Positions 15,905-25,088 of a DNA stretch of 64,000 bases are shown here, piece after piece (position 1 is the stretch's first letter; each line of letters begins with the position of its first letter). The notes below the pieces were generated by a model, which did no database searches, was not told the DNA's origin, and saw only the letters and a list, made by a program, of their open reading frames with translations. The position numbers and the translations under genes were made by a program. The stretch is taken from NCBI RefSeq assembly GCF_002007205.1, contig NZ_LAZS01000005.1:558001-622000 (forward strand), read 5' to 3'. This DNA is from Ensifer adhaerens. GTDB taxonomy: Bacteria > Pseudomonadota > Alphaproteobacteria > Rhizobiales > Rhizobiaceae.

Positions 15905-17680
15905 ATGACCGCCGAACAATCTCTCGCGTTTCTCGTCATCGGCGCCATGATGGCCTTCTTCATCTGGGGGCGGTTTCGCTACGACGTGATCGCCTGTTCG
16001 GCACTGATGCTGGCGGTGGCTGTCGGCATCGTTCCCTACGACCATGCGTTCGACGGTTTCAGCGACGACATCGTCATTATCGTCGGCAGTGCACTGATCG
16101 TCAGCGCCGGGGTGGCGCGTTCGGGGATCGTGGATGCCGCCATCCAGCGGTTCCTACCCAACATTTCGTCGGTCCGCGCGCAGCTTGCGCTGCTGGTCAT
16201 CACCGTGACCGTGCTTTCCGCCTTCATCAAGAACATCGGCGCGCTGGCGATCATGCTGCCGGTCGCCTTCCAGTTTGCAAGGCGCTCCAATGTCCAGCCC
16301 TCGGTCTTCCTGATGCCGATGGCCTTCGGCTCGCTGATCGGCGGGCTGATGACGCAAGTCGGCACCTCGCCGAACATCGTCGTGTCGCGCGTGCGCGAGG
16401 AGCTGACCGGCGAGAGCTTCACCATGTTCGATTTCACGCCCGTCGGTGCGACGCTGGCGCTGGTCGGCTGCATCTTCCTGCTCTTTGCCTACAAGCTGGT
16501 GCCGCAGCGCTCCAGCAGTCAGGTCTCGGTGCATTCGGCGATCGAGATTACCGACTATACGTCGGAGGCCGTCGTTGCTGCCGGCTCTCCCGCGATCGGC
16601 AAGTCGCTCAGCGCTCTGGTCAAGCTCGGCGACGGCGGCGCCGTCGTCATCGCCATTTTCCGCCGCGGCTTGCATCTGGCGCCCTTGCCCGACATCACGC
16701 TCGAGGCCGATGACATCCTGCTGCTCGAGGGCGGACCGGGGGCACTCGATCGTATTGTCTCGCAGGCCAAGCTGAAAATTGCCGGAGACCGCTCGCCGGG
16801 TAGCCGCGAGAAGGCCGATACCGAGATCGAGGCGGTGGAGGCCGTGGTTGGTAGCGGCTCGCCGATCGAAGGCATGTCGGCGCAACGCCTGGCGCTGTTC
16901 AACACCCACAACATCAACCTGCTTGCCGTCAGCCGCCAGGGCGAGCGATTGAAGCAGCGGCTCGGCAGCATTCGGCTGAGGGCCGGCGACATCATCGTGG
17001 TGCAGGGCGCGCGGCGCGAGCTGACATCCTTCCTGCAGGATTTCAGCTGCCTGCCGCTTGCTCAGCGCGAGATCCTGCTCGGTACCACCCGCAAGGCGCC
17101 GCTGCCGCTGATCGTTCTTGCTGCCGCCATGGGCTCGACGGCGGTCGGCCTCGTGCCGGTGCCGATCGCCTTCTTCGCGGCAGCCCTTGCGATGGTCGTC
17201 TTCCGCATCATTCCCTTGCGCGATTTCTATCGCTCGGTCGACGGACCGATCCTGGTGATGCTGGCGGCGCTGATCCCGGTCAGCGATTCCCTGCGCACGA
17301 CCGGCGGCACCGATGTCATTGCGCAATGGCTCGGCGCCGTTGCCGCCGGCCTGCCGCCCGCAGGTGCACTCACCATTATCCTGCTTGCCGCGATGGCCGT
17401 CACGCCGTTCCTCAACAATGCCGCCACCGTGCTCGTCATGGCGCCGATCGCCGCAAGCTTTGCCGGCGCGCTCGGCTACAAGCTGGAAGCCTTCCTGATG
17501 GCGGTTGCGATCGGGGCGGGCTGCGATTTCCTCACCCCGATCGGCCACCAGTGCAACACGCTGGTGATGGGGCCGGGCGGCTATCGCTTCAGCGACTATC
17601 CGCGTCTCGGCCTGCCGCTGTCGATCGTGATCGTCATCGTCAGCATCCCGACGCTGATGCTGGTCTGGCCGCTGCATTAG
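15905..17680 (+). CDS. SLC13 (DASS) family permease with internal RCK_C/TrkA-C domains
   Basis: A 591-residue inner-membrane transporter. N-terminal helices include the DASS-type SAFIKNIGALAIMLPVAFQFAR segment followed by GTSPNIVVS; the C-terminal half has the matching TPFLNNAATVLVMAPIA and PIGHQCNTLVMGPGGYRFSDY. Between them, residues about 210-390, lie two cytosolic TrkA-C-like domains (SALVKLGDGGAVVIAIFRRG ... ADDILLLEGG and RLGSIRLRAGDIIVVQGA). Such proteins carry sulfate, dicarboxylates or other anions by Na+ or H+ symport; the TrkA-C insert is usual in the sulfate/uncharacterised branch. The ATG at 15905 is chosen over an upstream TTG. Confidence 0.88.
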   Translation: MTAEQSLAFLVIGAMMAFFIWGRFRYDVIACSALMLAVAVGIVPYDHAFDGFSDDIVIIVGSALIVSAGVARSGIVDAAIQRFLPNISSVRAQLALLVITVTVLSAFIKNIGALAIMLPVAFQFARRSNVQPSVFLMPMAFGSLIGGLMTQVGTSPNIVVSRVREELTGESFTMFDFTPVGATLALVGCIFLLFAYKLVPQRSSSQVSVHSAIEITDYTSEAVVAAGSPAIGKSLSALVKLGDGGAVVIAIFRRGLHLAPLPDITLEADDILLLEGGPGALDRIVSQAKLKIAGDRSPGSREKADTEIEAVEAVVGSGSPIEGMSAQRLALFNTHNINLLAVSRQGERLKQRLGSIRLRAGDIIVVQGARRELTSFLQDFSCLPLAQREILLGTTRKAPLPLIVLAAAMGSTAVGLVPVPIAFFAAALAMVVFRIIPLRDFYRSVDGPILVMLAALIPVSDSLRTTGGTDVIAQWLGAVAAGLPPAGALTIILLAAMAVTPFLNNAATVLVMAPIAASFAGALGYKLEAFLMAVAIGAGCDFLTPIGHQCNTLVMGPGGYRFSDYPRLGLPLSIVIVIVSIPTLMLVWPLH

Positions 17681-17809
17681 GGGTGGTGCGACTGGCCCTC
17701 GTGGGCACGCGTGCTCTCGCGGAAATAGCCGTTACCGTGTACAGGTAGACGCGCGGCGCCCCCTGCCGCAGGCTTGCCTGTCCGTGAGTGATCACAGGGA
17801 GAAGACGGT

Positions 17810-18289
17810 ATGAGCCCCAAGCCCACCGGCCATGTCAGTGGCAATGACCTGATCCTGACGCGCATGTTCCGTGCACCGATCGATGACGTCTGGACGAGCG
17901 TGACGAAGTCCGAAAACACCGCGCTCTGGTTCGGCCGCTGGGAAGGCGAAGCGGGCCCCGGCAAGACCGTGCGGTTGCAACTGCTCCATGAGAAAAACCA
18001 GCCGTGGACGGATGTATTGATCGAGGATTGCGAGGCGCCGCGCCGCCTGGTCGTCGTGATGAAGGATGACTACGGCGAGTGGCGCATCGCGTTGACGTTC
18101 ACCGAGACGGGCGACACGACCGAGCTGCGCCTGGTGCAACATCTGAGCGACCCGAAACTCGCGGGCGACGTGGGGCCGGGCTGGGAATATTACCTCGACA
18201 TGCTGGTCGCCGCGCGCGCCGGCAAGGCTTTGCCGTCATTCGCGGATTATTACCCGTCGCAGAAGGCGCATTATCTGGAAGGCGCATAG
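17810..18289 (+). CDS. SRPBCC (AHSA1/START-like) domain protein
   Basis: A 159-residue soluble protein matching the AHSA1-type SRPBCC fold: RMFRAPIDDVWTSVTKSENTALWFGRWEG at the start, LVVVMKDD and TELRLVQHL in the middle, and a C-terminal helix beginning GWEYYLDMLVAA. Proteins of this fold bind hydrophobic ligands in a helix-grip pocket; none is identifiable here. It stands alone, with the previous gene 129 bases upstream and a convergent antiporter gene downstream. Confidence 0.82.
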   Translation: MSPKPTGHVSGNDLILTRMFRAPIDDVWTSVTKSENTALWFGRWEGEAGPGKTVRLQLLHEKNQPWTDVLIEDCEAPRRLVVVMKDDYGEWRIALTFTETGDTTELRLVQHLSDPKLAGDVGPGWEYYLDMLVAARAGKALPSFADYYPSQKAHYLEGA

Positions 18290-18467
18290 AGCCGGCAGGT
18301 TGCGAGCCGGACGGGCGCGTTCGACACAATTTGCGGGCGCTGCCGCTGTGGGCCGCGCGTTCTTGTGTCGTAACGAGAGGGCGCGCCGCGGCGGCGTTGT
18401 CCGAGTCGGCTGGCCCCCTCATAACCGCAACTTCTCGCAGTTCGGCACCGAGCGGAGCCTTCCTGCG

Positions 18468-20147
18468 TTACGCCAGAACGGTGACGAGCACCGCGCCCCA
18501 GAGTGCCAGCAGCACGTTGCCGATGGCGTAGCCGAGGCCGTAGCCCAAGGTCGGGACCTTGCTTCCGGCTGCTTCCTGCACGGCGGCGAGCGCGGGGGCA
18601 GAGGTGCCGGCGCCGCAGCAGGTGCCGGCGAGCACGCCTTCGTTCATGCGGAAGACCCAGCGGCCGAGCGCCAGTGCTGCGAGGTGCGAAATCAGGCAGA
18701 TCAGCAGGCTGGCGATGACCAGCGCCGGGCCGGACTGGACGAGGCCGGCGACGAAACTCGGGCCCGCCGAGATGCCGACACAGGCGATGAAGGCGCAGAG
18801 CCCGACGCTGTCGAAGAACCAGAGCGTCGCCTCCGGCACGAAACCGAAGGTGCGCCGGACCGAGCGCAGCCAGCCGGCGCAAAGCCCGGCGATCAGCACG
18901 CCGACGGCGACTCCGAGGCCGATTTCGAGCGCGCCGAGCTTCAGGGCAGGGATGCCGATGAGGCCACCGAGGAAGATGAAGACGCCGACGAAGACCATGT
19001 CGGTCGCGGTCGTCTCGCGGTCGGCATAGCCGAGCAGGGTGGCGGCGTCCTCGACATGGCGGCGCGCGCCGGCGATCGACATCACGTCGCCGCGGCGCAC
19101 CGTCAGGCCGGGAAAGATCGGGATCGGTTGGCCGGCGCGCAGGATGCCGCGCAGGAACACCGAGCGCGCTTCCGGCTGCTGCCTCAACTGCCACAGGCGT
19201 TTTCCGGCGACATCCTTGTTCGTCACCACCACGTCGAGCACTTCGACGGGAATGTCGAGAAGCGTGCGGTCGTCGATCTCGCTGCCGATCCGGCTGGAAT
19301 ACTCGACGAGGAAGCCGCGCAGCCCGGCAACGGCGATGATGTCACCGGCCTGCAGCCGTTCCTTGGGCGTTGGCGTGATGATCTCCTCGCCCCGGCGGAT
19401 CTGCTCGATATAGGCCTTCTGGTTTTCGGGAACGCGCGCTTCGGCTTCCGCGATCGTCAGCCCCACCAGGGCGTCGGCGATGACGAAGGCGCGCGCCTCG
19501 ATTTCGCGACGGGCACTGTCGCCGCTGTTTTGCGGCGCGATGTTGAGCTCGGCTTCGAGCTCGGCGCAGGCGTCCTTCAGGCTGCGGCCGAACATCCGCG
19601 GCGCGAGCTGCGACTGGACGAGGATGGCGGTGACGACACCGACGAGATAGGCGACGGCAAACCCGGTCGCCACGGCGGATTCGAACTGGCTCGCCGCTTC
19701 CGGCGTCGGCGCCGTCTTGCGGAAGGTGTCGATGGCGACGCCGACGGTTGCCGATTCCGTCGTCCCGCCGGCGAGCACCCCGGCTGCCGTTCCGAGATCG
19801 AAGCCAAAGAGCATGGAAAGAGAGATGGCGGCCGCGAGCGCCACGACGCAGAGCGTGACGGTGACGGCGATCTGCGGCAGTGCGTCGGCGTTGAGGCTCT
19901 GGAAGAATTGCGGGCCGGTGCGGTAGCCGATGGCAAAGAGGAAGAGCAGGAAGAACGCCTGCTTGACGTCGTTGGAGAGCACAGCGCCGGTTTGCCCGAT
20001 CAGCACGCCGGCGAGCAGGCAGCCGGTGACGGCGCCGATGGTGACGCCGAAGATGGTGATCTTGCCGACCGCGTATCCGATGCCGAGCGCGAGGAAAAGA
20101 GCAAGCTCCGGATGCGCCCGCAGGATGCTGAAGATGGTCTCGATCAC
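18468..20147 (-). CDS. AspT-type aspartate:alanine antiporter, second copy
   Basis: A 559-residue inner-membrane exchanger with the AspT/YbjL layout: about five N-terminal helices, a central cytosolic loop with two TrkA-C (RCK_C) domains (residues about 205-365), and about five C-terminal helices ending AGTCCGAGTSAPALAAVQEA. The signature GTTESATVG lies in the first bundle. Such transporters exchange external aspartate for internal alanine, generating membrane potential when coupled to decarboxylation. It lies 179 bases after the decarboxylase gene on the same strand, with a stable hairpin between them. It is related to, but clearly diverged from, the antiporter at 22041. Confidence 0.88.
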   Translation of the reverse strand: MIETIFSILRAHPELALFLALGIGYAVGKITIFGVTIGAVTGCLLAGVLIGQTGAVLSNDVKQAFFLLFLFAIGYRTGPQFFQSLNADALPQIAVTVTLCVVALAAAISLSMLFGFDLGTAAGVLAGGTTESATVGVAIDTFRKTAPTPEAASQFESAVATGFAVAYLVGVVTAILVQSQLAPRMFGRSLKDACAELEAELNIAPQNSGDSARREIEARAFVIADALVGLTIAEAEARVPENQKAYIEQIRRGEEIITPTPKERLQAGDIIAVAGLRGFLVEYSSRIGSEIDDRTLLDIPVEVLDVVVTNKDVAGKRLWQLRQQPEARSVFLRGILRAGQPIPIFPGLTVRRGDVMSIAGARRHVEDAATLLGYADRETTATDMVFVGVFIFLGGLIGIPALKLGALEIGLGVAVGVLIAGLCAGWLRSVRRTFGFVPEATLWFFDSVGLCAFIACVGISAGPSFVAGLVQSGPALVIASLLICLISHLAALALGRWVFRMNEGVLAGTCCGAGTSAPALAAVQEAAGSKVPTLGYGLGYAIGNVLLALWGAVLVTVLA

Positions 20148-20290
20148 GCGGCGTTTCCTCCCGTTTTCCAGCCGAAGAGAACCGCTTCAGCCTGATGATG
20201 CGCTGGGTCAGAGCGGGCAGAGCGCACCTGCCTGCCGAAATGCGGAGAAGTTCGTTGAGCCGAGGGAAACGCTGGCCAGGCGCAGGGACA

Positions 20291-20320
20291 AGGCGGCCGA
20301 CCACGGGTGGCCGGCCGCCT
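20291..20320 (-). terminator. GC-rich hairpin between the decarboxylase and second antiporter genes
   Basis: AGGCGGCC...GGCCGCCT arms enclose a partly paired loop just after the decarboxylase stop. There is no long T-run, so it may be a weak terminator, an attenuator or an mRNA-stability hairpin lowering expression of the downstream antiporter. Confidence 0.5.
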
Positions 20321-20326
20321 CGACGA

Positions 20327-21979
20327 TCAGCTGATCTTCAGGCCCTTGGCGGCCTGGTAGGTCTGCACGTAGCCGCGCGCCACCGAGCGCACGGCGCGGC
20401 CGATCTGCGAGTAGGCGTCGTCATTGAGGTTGGCGAAGGAGACGCGCGCCGACCAGCTTGGCGCGTCGAAGCCTGAGCCGTTCAAGAGCACGATGCCGTG
20501 GTCCTCGGCCAGCCGGAAGGGGATGTCGAGCGGATGGATGTTGTCCTTCACCCAGGTCACGACGTCCTCGCCGACATATTTGCGCAGCCAGAACTCGAAA
20601 TCGATGATGCCGTAATAGTGGTCGAAATAGATGCCGGGGTTGGACTCGACGCCCATGCCTTCGACCAGGTTCCAGAAGCGCTTGGTGCAGATGGCCATGC
20701 AGGCCTTCTGGTAAAGCTTCTCGACGTCCATCAGCTCGACGAGGCTGAAGAGCGACATCATCACCTGCTGCGGCAGTGACAGGCCGGCGGTGTGGTTCAG
20801 CGCCACGTCGCGGCTGTCGGCAACGATGCGGTCGATGAACTTCACGTCGCGCGGCTTCGGCGTCATCGCCTTGTAGCGCTTTTCGAGCAGCTTCTGGATC
20901 GGCTCGCCATGGGCCTTGATCTTCTCGTCGAAGATGTTGTCCTCGGCGACAGCGATGACGCCGAGGCGCCAGCCGGTGCAGCCGAAATACTTCGAATAGG
21001 AATAGACGCCGATGGTGTTGCGCGGCAGATGGCCAAGAATCGACTGGAAGCCCGGAACGAAGGTGCCGTAGACGTCGTCCGTCAAGACGATCAGGTCGGG
21101 GCGCTTCTTGTTGACGAGGTCGACGAGGCGCTTGATCGAATCCGGATCCATGGCAACGGCGGACGGGTTGCCGGGGTTCACCAGGAACAGCGCCTTCACC
21201 TTGGGGTTTTCGAGCGCCTTGATGTCTTCGTCGGTAAACTGGAAGCGATCCTCCTGCTCGGCGCTGACATTGATGGTCTTGAGGTCGTAGTCCTCCAGTT
21301 CCGGCATTTCGAGATAGGGCGTGAAGATCGGTGTGCCGAGCGCGATCGTGTCGCCGGCGTTGAGCAGGCGCGCGTTCTTCAAGGCCTTGAAGATGTAGCA
21401 CATGGCAGCGGTGCCGCCTTCGACCGGGTAAAGGTCGAACTTCGCCTTCGGCCGGTGGCCGGCGCACATCGCCCACATCAGATATTCATGGGTGATGATC
21501 TCGTTGTGATGCAGCGCCCGATCGGGAACCGGATAGTTGTCACCGATGATCGAGTCGGTCAGTTCGTGCAGGAAGGTATCCGCGTCGAAGCCGAAGGTCT
21601 TGATGGCGTAGTTGACCGCGTCGGAAAGGGTCTTTGCCGGCGGGATGCCCTCATCCTCCTCGTCCCAGTCGGCGGTGTTCTGCAACAGCTTCTTCGTCCA
21701 CTTCTCGAACCGGGCATGGACGCCGTCCTTCGGCGGCATGCCGGCCACACCCGCCTTCGGGTCGTAATAGGCGCGCTTGGCTTCCGTCAGCGCGAACTGG
21801 CCGAGCAGGAAGAAGGCTTCGCGGGCGCGTGTCGCCGTCCAGTTGGGGTTGCCGCGGCCGGCATTGAGGAAGGCCTTGGCGGATTTCTGCGAGCTCGTCC
21901 TGGCGAGCTTGATCAGTTCGTCCTTGATTTCGAACGGGCTGAGATCGGAAAGGCTGTCGTAGAATTTTCTGTCCAACAT
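20327..21979 (-). CDS. asdA: Bifunctional aspartate aminotransferase/aspartate 4-decarboxylase
   Basis: A 550-residue PLP enzyme that converts L-aspartate to L-alanine and CO2, with side transaminase activity. Fold-type I signatures are NPGNPSAVAM, VLTDDVYGTF and the PLP-lysine motif SYSKYFGCTGWRLG (Lys near residue 327). The long N-terminal arm (LDRKFYDSLSDLSPFEIKDEL) and overall length match bacterial aspartate 4-decarboxylases, which form large oligomers, rather than ordinary aminotransferases of about 400 residues. The ATG at 21979 follows AGGGAG; a GTG three codons earlier is less likely. Antiporter genes flank it on both sides, so its alanine product is probably exported by them. Confidence 0.92.
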   Translation of the reverse strand: MLDRKFYDSLSDLSPFEIKDELIKLARTSSQKSAKAFLNAGRGNPNWTATRAREAFFLLGQFALTEAKRAYYDPKAGVAGMPPKDGVHARFEKWTKKLLQNTADWDEEDEGIPPAKTLSDAVNYAIKTFGFDADTFLHELTDSIIGDNYPVPDRALHHNEIITHEYLMWAMCAGHRPKAKFDLYPVEGGTAAMCYIFKALKNARLLNAGDTIALGTPIFTPYLEMPELEDYDLKTINVSAEQEDRFQFTDEDIKALENPKVKALFLVNPGNPSAVAMDPDSIKRLVDLVNKKRPDLIVLTDDVYGTFVPGFQSILGHLPRNTIGVYSYSKYFGCTGWRLGVIAVAEDNIFDEKIKAHGEPIQKLLEKRYKAMTPKPRDVKFIDRIVADSRDVALNHTAGLSLPQQVMMSLFSLVELMDVEKLYQKACMAICTKRFWNLVEGMGVESNPGIYFDHYYGIIDFEFWLRKYVGEDVVTWVKDNIHPLDIPFRLAEDHGIVLLNGSGFDAPSWSARVSFANLNDDAYSQIGRAVRSVARGYVQTYQAAKGLKIS

Positions 21980-22040
21980 GATCCACACTCCCTGTGATCT
22001 TATGAACTTGGAACGATGGTCTCGGTTCTGCCTGCCCGCC

Positions 22041-23729
22041 TCAGGCGAGCATGATGACGATGACGAGGCCGAAGATGGTCAGCAGCGTGTTGCCGATGGC
22101 GTAGGGCATGCCGTAGCCGAGTGCCGGCACCTTGCTCTTGGCCGCCTCCTGGATCATGCCGAGCGCTGCCGTCGTCGTTCGAACGCCGGCGCAGGCGCCA
22201 AACAGGATCGCCGGGTGGAACTTGAAGACATAGTGGCCGAGGAGCACCGCGGCGATCATCGGGATCGAGGTTGCCACCACGCCCCAGATGAAGAGCGAAA
22301 TGCCGACCTCCTGAAGCCCTGCTACGAAGCCCGGGCCGGCGCCGATGCCGACCACGGCGATGAAGATGTTGAGGCCGAGCGTGTTTAGCAGCCACAGTGC
22401 CGGCGACGGGATGCGGCCGAAGGCGGGGTAGGTGGTGCGCAGCCAGCCGAGCACGAGACCGGCAAGCAACGCGCCGCCTGACGTGGAAAGCCCGATCGGG
22501 ATGCCGCCGATCGTTATCGTGAGCGCCCCGATCATCGCGCCGATGAAAAGGCCCCAGCCGAGGAAGGCGATATCGGTCGTCTCGACGGGCCGATCGGCAA
22601 AGCCGAGCGCCTTGATCGCCGCTTCGACATGGTGCTTGGCGCCACCGATGGTGACGATATCGCCGCGCTCGACGGTCGTGCCCGGCAACACCGGGATCTC
22701 GACCAGCGAGCGGATGATCTTGCGGGCATAGACGCCGCGCGCCCAGTCCTCGTTGCTCACTTCGGCAAGCGTCTTGCCGGCGAGCGCCTTGTTGGTGACA
22801 TAGACGTCGACGACTTCGGCTTCGGCGTTCAGCAGTTCCTTGTCCTCGACCTCGATCAGCTTTGAATCGAGGTTTTCGACAAGCAGGGCCCTCCTGCCGG
22901 AAAAGGCGACGACATCGCCCGGCTGCAGCACCGTGTTGCCGTCAGCTTCGATGAGCTCGCTGCCGCGGCGGACGCGCTCGACGTAGACGCGGATGCCCGG
23001 CAGCAGGTTCTTGACCGGCTGACCGGTGAGGCCGCTTGCCGCGTCTATGCGATAGGCTCGCAGACCGAAGTCATGATAGGCGCGGGTGATGCCGGGTTCG
23101 CTGCTTTCGGTGCCGCCGCCGAGCTTTGCCTCATACTCCTTGCAGGCCGCGGGCAGGTCGATGCCGAGCAGTCTCGGCCCGAGCTGCGCGAGGATGATCG
23201 CCGAGCCGATCGTGCCCCAGATGTAGGTCACCGCATAGGCGATCGGGATCTGGTCGGCAAAGGTCTTGGCCTGTTCGGGCGTCAGCCCGAGCGAGTTGAT
23301 CTGGTCGGTGGCGACGCCGATCGCCGCCGAGATCGTCTGCGAGCCGGCATACATGCCGGCGCCATAGCCGAGCGGCAGCCCGGCAATCAGCGCGCAGAGA
23401 TAGGGAACGACCAGGCACAGCACCAGCACGGAGAGCGCAAAGGCGATCTGTTTCGGTCCATCGGTGCTCAATCCCCGCACGAATTGCGGCCCGACGCCGT
23501 AGCCCACGGCGAAGAGGAAGATCAGGAACAGGGTGGACTTCAGGTCACCGGAAACCTGGATGCCCAACTGCCCGATGAGAACGCCCGCAAGAAGCGTGGC
23601 GGTGACGTTTCCGAGGTTGAACCCCGCAACCTTGATCGGACCGATGAGGAAGCCGATGCCAAGCGCGAGAAAGACGGCGACGGGCGGGTAGGTCCGAAGC
23701 GTGTCGACGAAGAAATCGATGGGATTCAC
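22041..23729 (-). CDS. aspT: AspT-type aspartate:alanine antiporter, first copy
   Basis: A 562-residue transporter opening the aspartate module. Topology and domains follow AspT: an N-terminal membrane half (FFVDTLRTYPPVAVFLALGIGFLIG ... YAGSQTISAAIGVATDQIN), two central TrkA-C domains (residues about 200-380) and a C-terminal membrane half ending ACAGVRTTTAALGMIQEAAKSKVPALGYG. The decarboxylase starts 62 bases downstream, so the two are likely co-transcribed. Exchange of monoanionic aspartate for neutral alanine, with proton consumption in the decarboxylation, would make a proton-motive metabolic cycle. Substrate specificity of each copy is inferred from family and context. Confidence 0.9.
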   Translation of the reverse strand: MNPIDFFVDTLRTYPPVAVFLALGIGFLIGPIKVAGFNLGNVTATLLAGVLIGQLGIQVSGDLKSTLFLIFLFAVGYGVGPQFVRGLSTDGPKQIAFALSVLVLCLVVPYLCALIAGLPLGYGAGMYAGSQTISAAIGVATDQINSLGLTPEQAKTFADQIPIAYAVTYIWGTIGSAIILAQLGPRLLGIDLPAACKEYEAKLGGGTESSEPGITRAYHDFGLRAYRIDAASGLTGQPVKNLLPGIRVYVERVRRGSELIEADGNTVLQPGDVVAFSGRRALLVENLDSKLIEVEDKELLNAEAEVVDVYVTNKALAGKTLAEVSNEDWARGVYARKIIRSLVEIPVLPGTTVERGDIVTIGGAKHHVEAAIKALGFADRPVETTDIAFLGWGLFIGAMIGALTITIGGIPIGLSTSGGALLAGLVLGWLRTTYPAFGRIPSPALWLLNTLGLNIFIAVVGIGAGPGFVAGLQEVGISLFIWGVVATSIPMIAAVLLGHYVFKFHPAILFGACAGVRTTTAALGMIQEAAKSKVPALGYGMPYAIGNTLLTIFGLVIVIMLA

Positions 23730-24225
23730 TGCTGCTATCCCCTTCAGAAAGTTGAGTTGCCATCACTTTATTTCGGGACTTGCGCGGCTAAGTTGAGCTG
23801 AGTTTCCTGACTTGGCCACGCTCGATCTTAATCCCGGCGATTGTTGCCTCGGTCGCATACTTTCTCAACAGTCATAGGGTTACGTGAGCGTAACGTAGGT
23901 TACATTTGAGCGCTTTTACCCGGGGCGAGGGCGGCGACGGCGCAGCGCTACAGGCGCGCCCGGCGTGCAAGGGCGATGCGCCCGGCCGGTTCACCTCGGC
24001 ATTTCAACTCTGGTGTTGTAATTTGCCGCGCGATCTCATGGCGTCCCCGGCATGGCGCTTTTTCTTCGTTATGCTTGGCAAAGTGCTGGACGCGCAAGGA
24101 GCCGTGCGCTTTCTTGTTTGCTCCGGGGGTGGCAGACCTTCGAGAGGCGGAGGATATCCGCGAACCGAAGGCGGCAGCATTTCGCCGACCAGCCGGTTCG
24201 ACGGGTGACAAAGAGAGGGGAAGCA
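23730..24225. other. 496-base divergent intergenic region
   Basis: Separates the minus-strand antiporter operon from the plus-strand RidA gene. Short frames here lack convincing starts. Apart from the GTTAC palindrome at 23879-23903 and a moderately AT-rich stretch next to the antiporter start, nothing was recognised. Confidence 0.5.
23879..23903. promoter_or_regulatory. Candidate operator: GTTACG-TGAG-CGTAAC palindrome with a third GTTAC
   Basis: Six-base perfect arms around a four-base centre (23879-23894) are followed five bases later by another GTTAC (23899-23903). It lies about 150 bases upstream of the antiporter start in a divergent control region, suitable for a dimeric regulator. 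No regulator gene is adjacent. Confidence 0.35.
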
Positions 24226-24702
24226 ATGGCTGACGAAGTCGTTCAGCGGCTGGAGGCACTCGGGCATCGTCTCCCGACGCCGCCAAGGCCGCTCGGTGCC
24301 TACCGTGCGGTGATCGAGGCGGGCGAGATGCTGCATGTCTCGATGCAGGGGCCGCTGCTGGACGGCCGGTTCGCGTTCACGGGTCTTCTGGGACGCGAGG
24401 TGACGATCGAAGACGGGCGCAGGGCGGCCGAGCTTTCCGTCGTCAATGCGCTGGCGCAGATCCACGAGCATCTCGGCCGCTTCGAGCGCATTCGCCAGAT
24501 CGTGCGGGTGGAGGGGCATGTCGCCTGCACCGAGGATTTCCTGGAACACCCGCGGGTGCTCGACGGCGCTTCGGAGCTTCTGGCCGCGGCCTTTGGCGAA
24601 AGGGCCGGCCACATCCGCTCCGTCTGCGGCGTGCGCAACCTGCCGGGCAATGCGCCGGTTGCGGTGACGCTGACGGCAGAGCTCTTTCCGCCGGAGTTCT
24701 GA
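24226..24702 (+). CDS. RidA family protein (YjgF-like, longer subgroup)
   Basis: A 158-residue protein whose ATG at 24226 follows AGAGAGGGGAAGC. It belongs to the longer Rid subgroup: LEALGHRLPTPPRPLGAYRAVIEAGEMLHVSMQGPL, then a GREVTIEDGRRAAELSVVNALAQI helix and CGVRNLPGNAPVAVT. The conserved Arg of RidA may correspond to that in SVCGVRNLPG. It is the third Rid protein in the window and only distantly like the tandem pair near 10.5 kb. It stands alone on the plus strand beside the divergent aspartate module; Rid proteins remove reactive enamines made by PLP enzymes, so a link is possible but unproven. Confidence 0.85.
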   Translation: MADEVVQRLEALGHRLPTPPRPLGAYRAVIEAGEMLHVSMQGPLLDGRFAFTGLLGREVTIEDGRRAAELSVVNALAQIHEHLGRFERIRQIVRVEGHVACTEDFLEHPRVLDGASELLAAAFGERAGHIRSVCGVRNLPGNAPVAVTLTAELFPPEF

Positions 24703-24794
24703 GAAAACAAGCGCGCCTTGCGGCTTGAGGCTGAGGCCCGCATCTGCTCGCTTCGCGGGCAGGGCTGGCGGTTGCGCCGGCCTTGTGTTCCGCT

Positions 24795-25088
24795 TCAGGT
24801 GGCGATGCCTTCCAGGGCGATGATCCGGGTTTTGGCGCAGCGCTCGCGGATCGCCTTCAGGCGCTGATACTCCGGCGACTGGTACCAGGAAAGCAAGGCC
24901 TGCATGTCCGGGAATTCGAGGATGACGAGCCGGTGCGGCTCCCAGTCGCCCTCGAGTACCTGGGTTGCGCCGCCGCGGCCGAGATAGCGCCCGCCATAGC
25001 GGGCTTCCGTTGCCGGCACCTCTCTCTTGTACTCCTCGAAGGTCGCTGCATCCGTGATATCGACATCCGCGATCAAATAGGCAGCCAT
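24795..25088 (-). CDS. DUF1330 family protein
   Basis: A 97-residue protein of the dimeric alpha/beta-barrel type. Signatures are AYLIADVDITDAATFEEYKREV at the start and the conserved GDWEPHRLVILEFPDMQALLSWYQSPEYQ block. The ATG at 25088 has AAGGAAC upstream; a GTG six codons earlier overlaps that site. Function is unknown; members of this superfamily include small monooxygenases and stress proteins. It is a single gene pointing away from the cobalamin riboswitch region. Confidence 0.88.
   Translation of the reverse strand: MAAYLIADVDITDAATFEEYKREVPATEARYGGRYLGRGGATQVLEGDWEPHRLVILEFPDMQALLSWYQSPEYQRLKAIRERCAKTRIIALEGIAT

Noticed and set aside
15413-15908. Overlapping frames of 130-160 codons between the lipoprotein and the SLC13 gene
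   Set aside because: No ribosome-binding site or domain, and composition is like translated non-coding DNA.
16154-17677. 507-codon minus-strand frame
   Set aside because: It mirrors the SLC13 permease and lacks any family feature.
18300-20195. Long open frame of 631 codons on the plus strand
   Set aside because: It lies opposite the AspT antiporter and reads as charged low-complexity sequence; the minus-strand transporter has clear membrane helices.
20792-21997. 401-codon plus-strand frame
   Set aside because: Opposite the aspartate decarboxylase, whose PLP motif and length are unambiguous.
23906-24208. 100-codon plus-strand frame upstream of the RidA gene
   Set aside because: No ribosome site, Gly/Arg-rich composition and no family; treated as intergenic.
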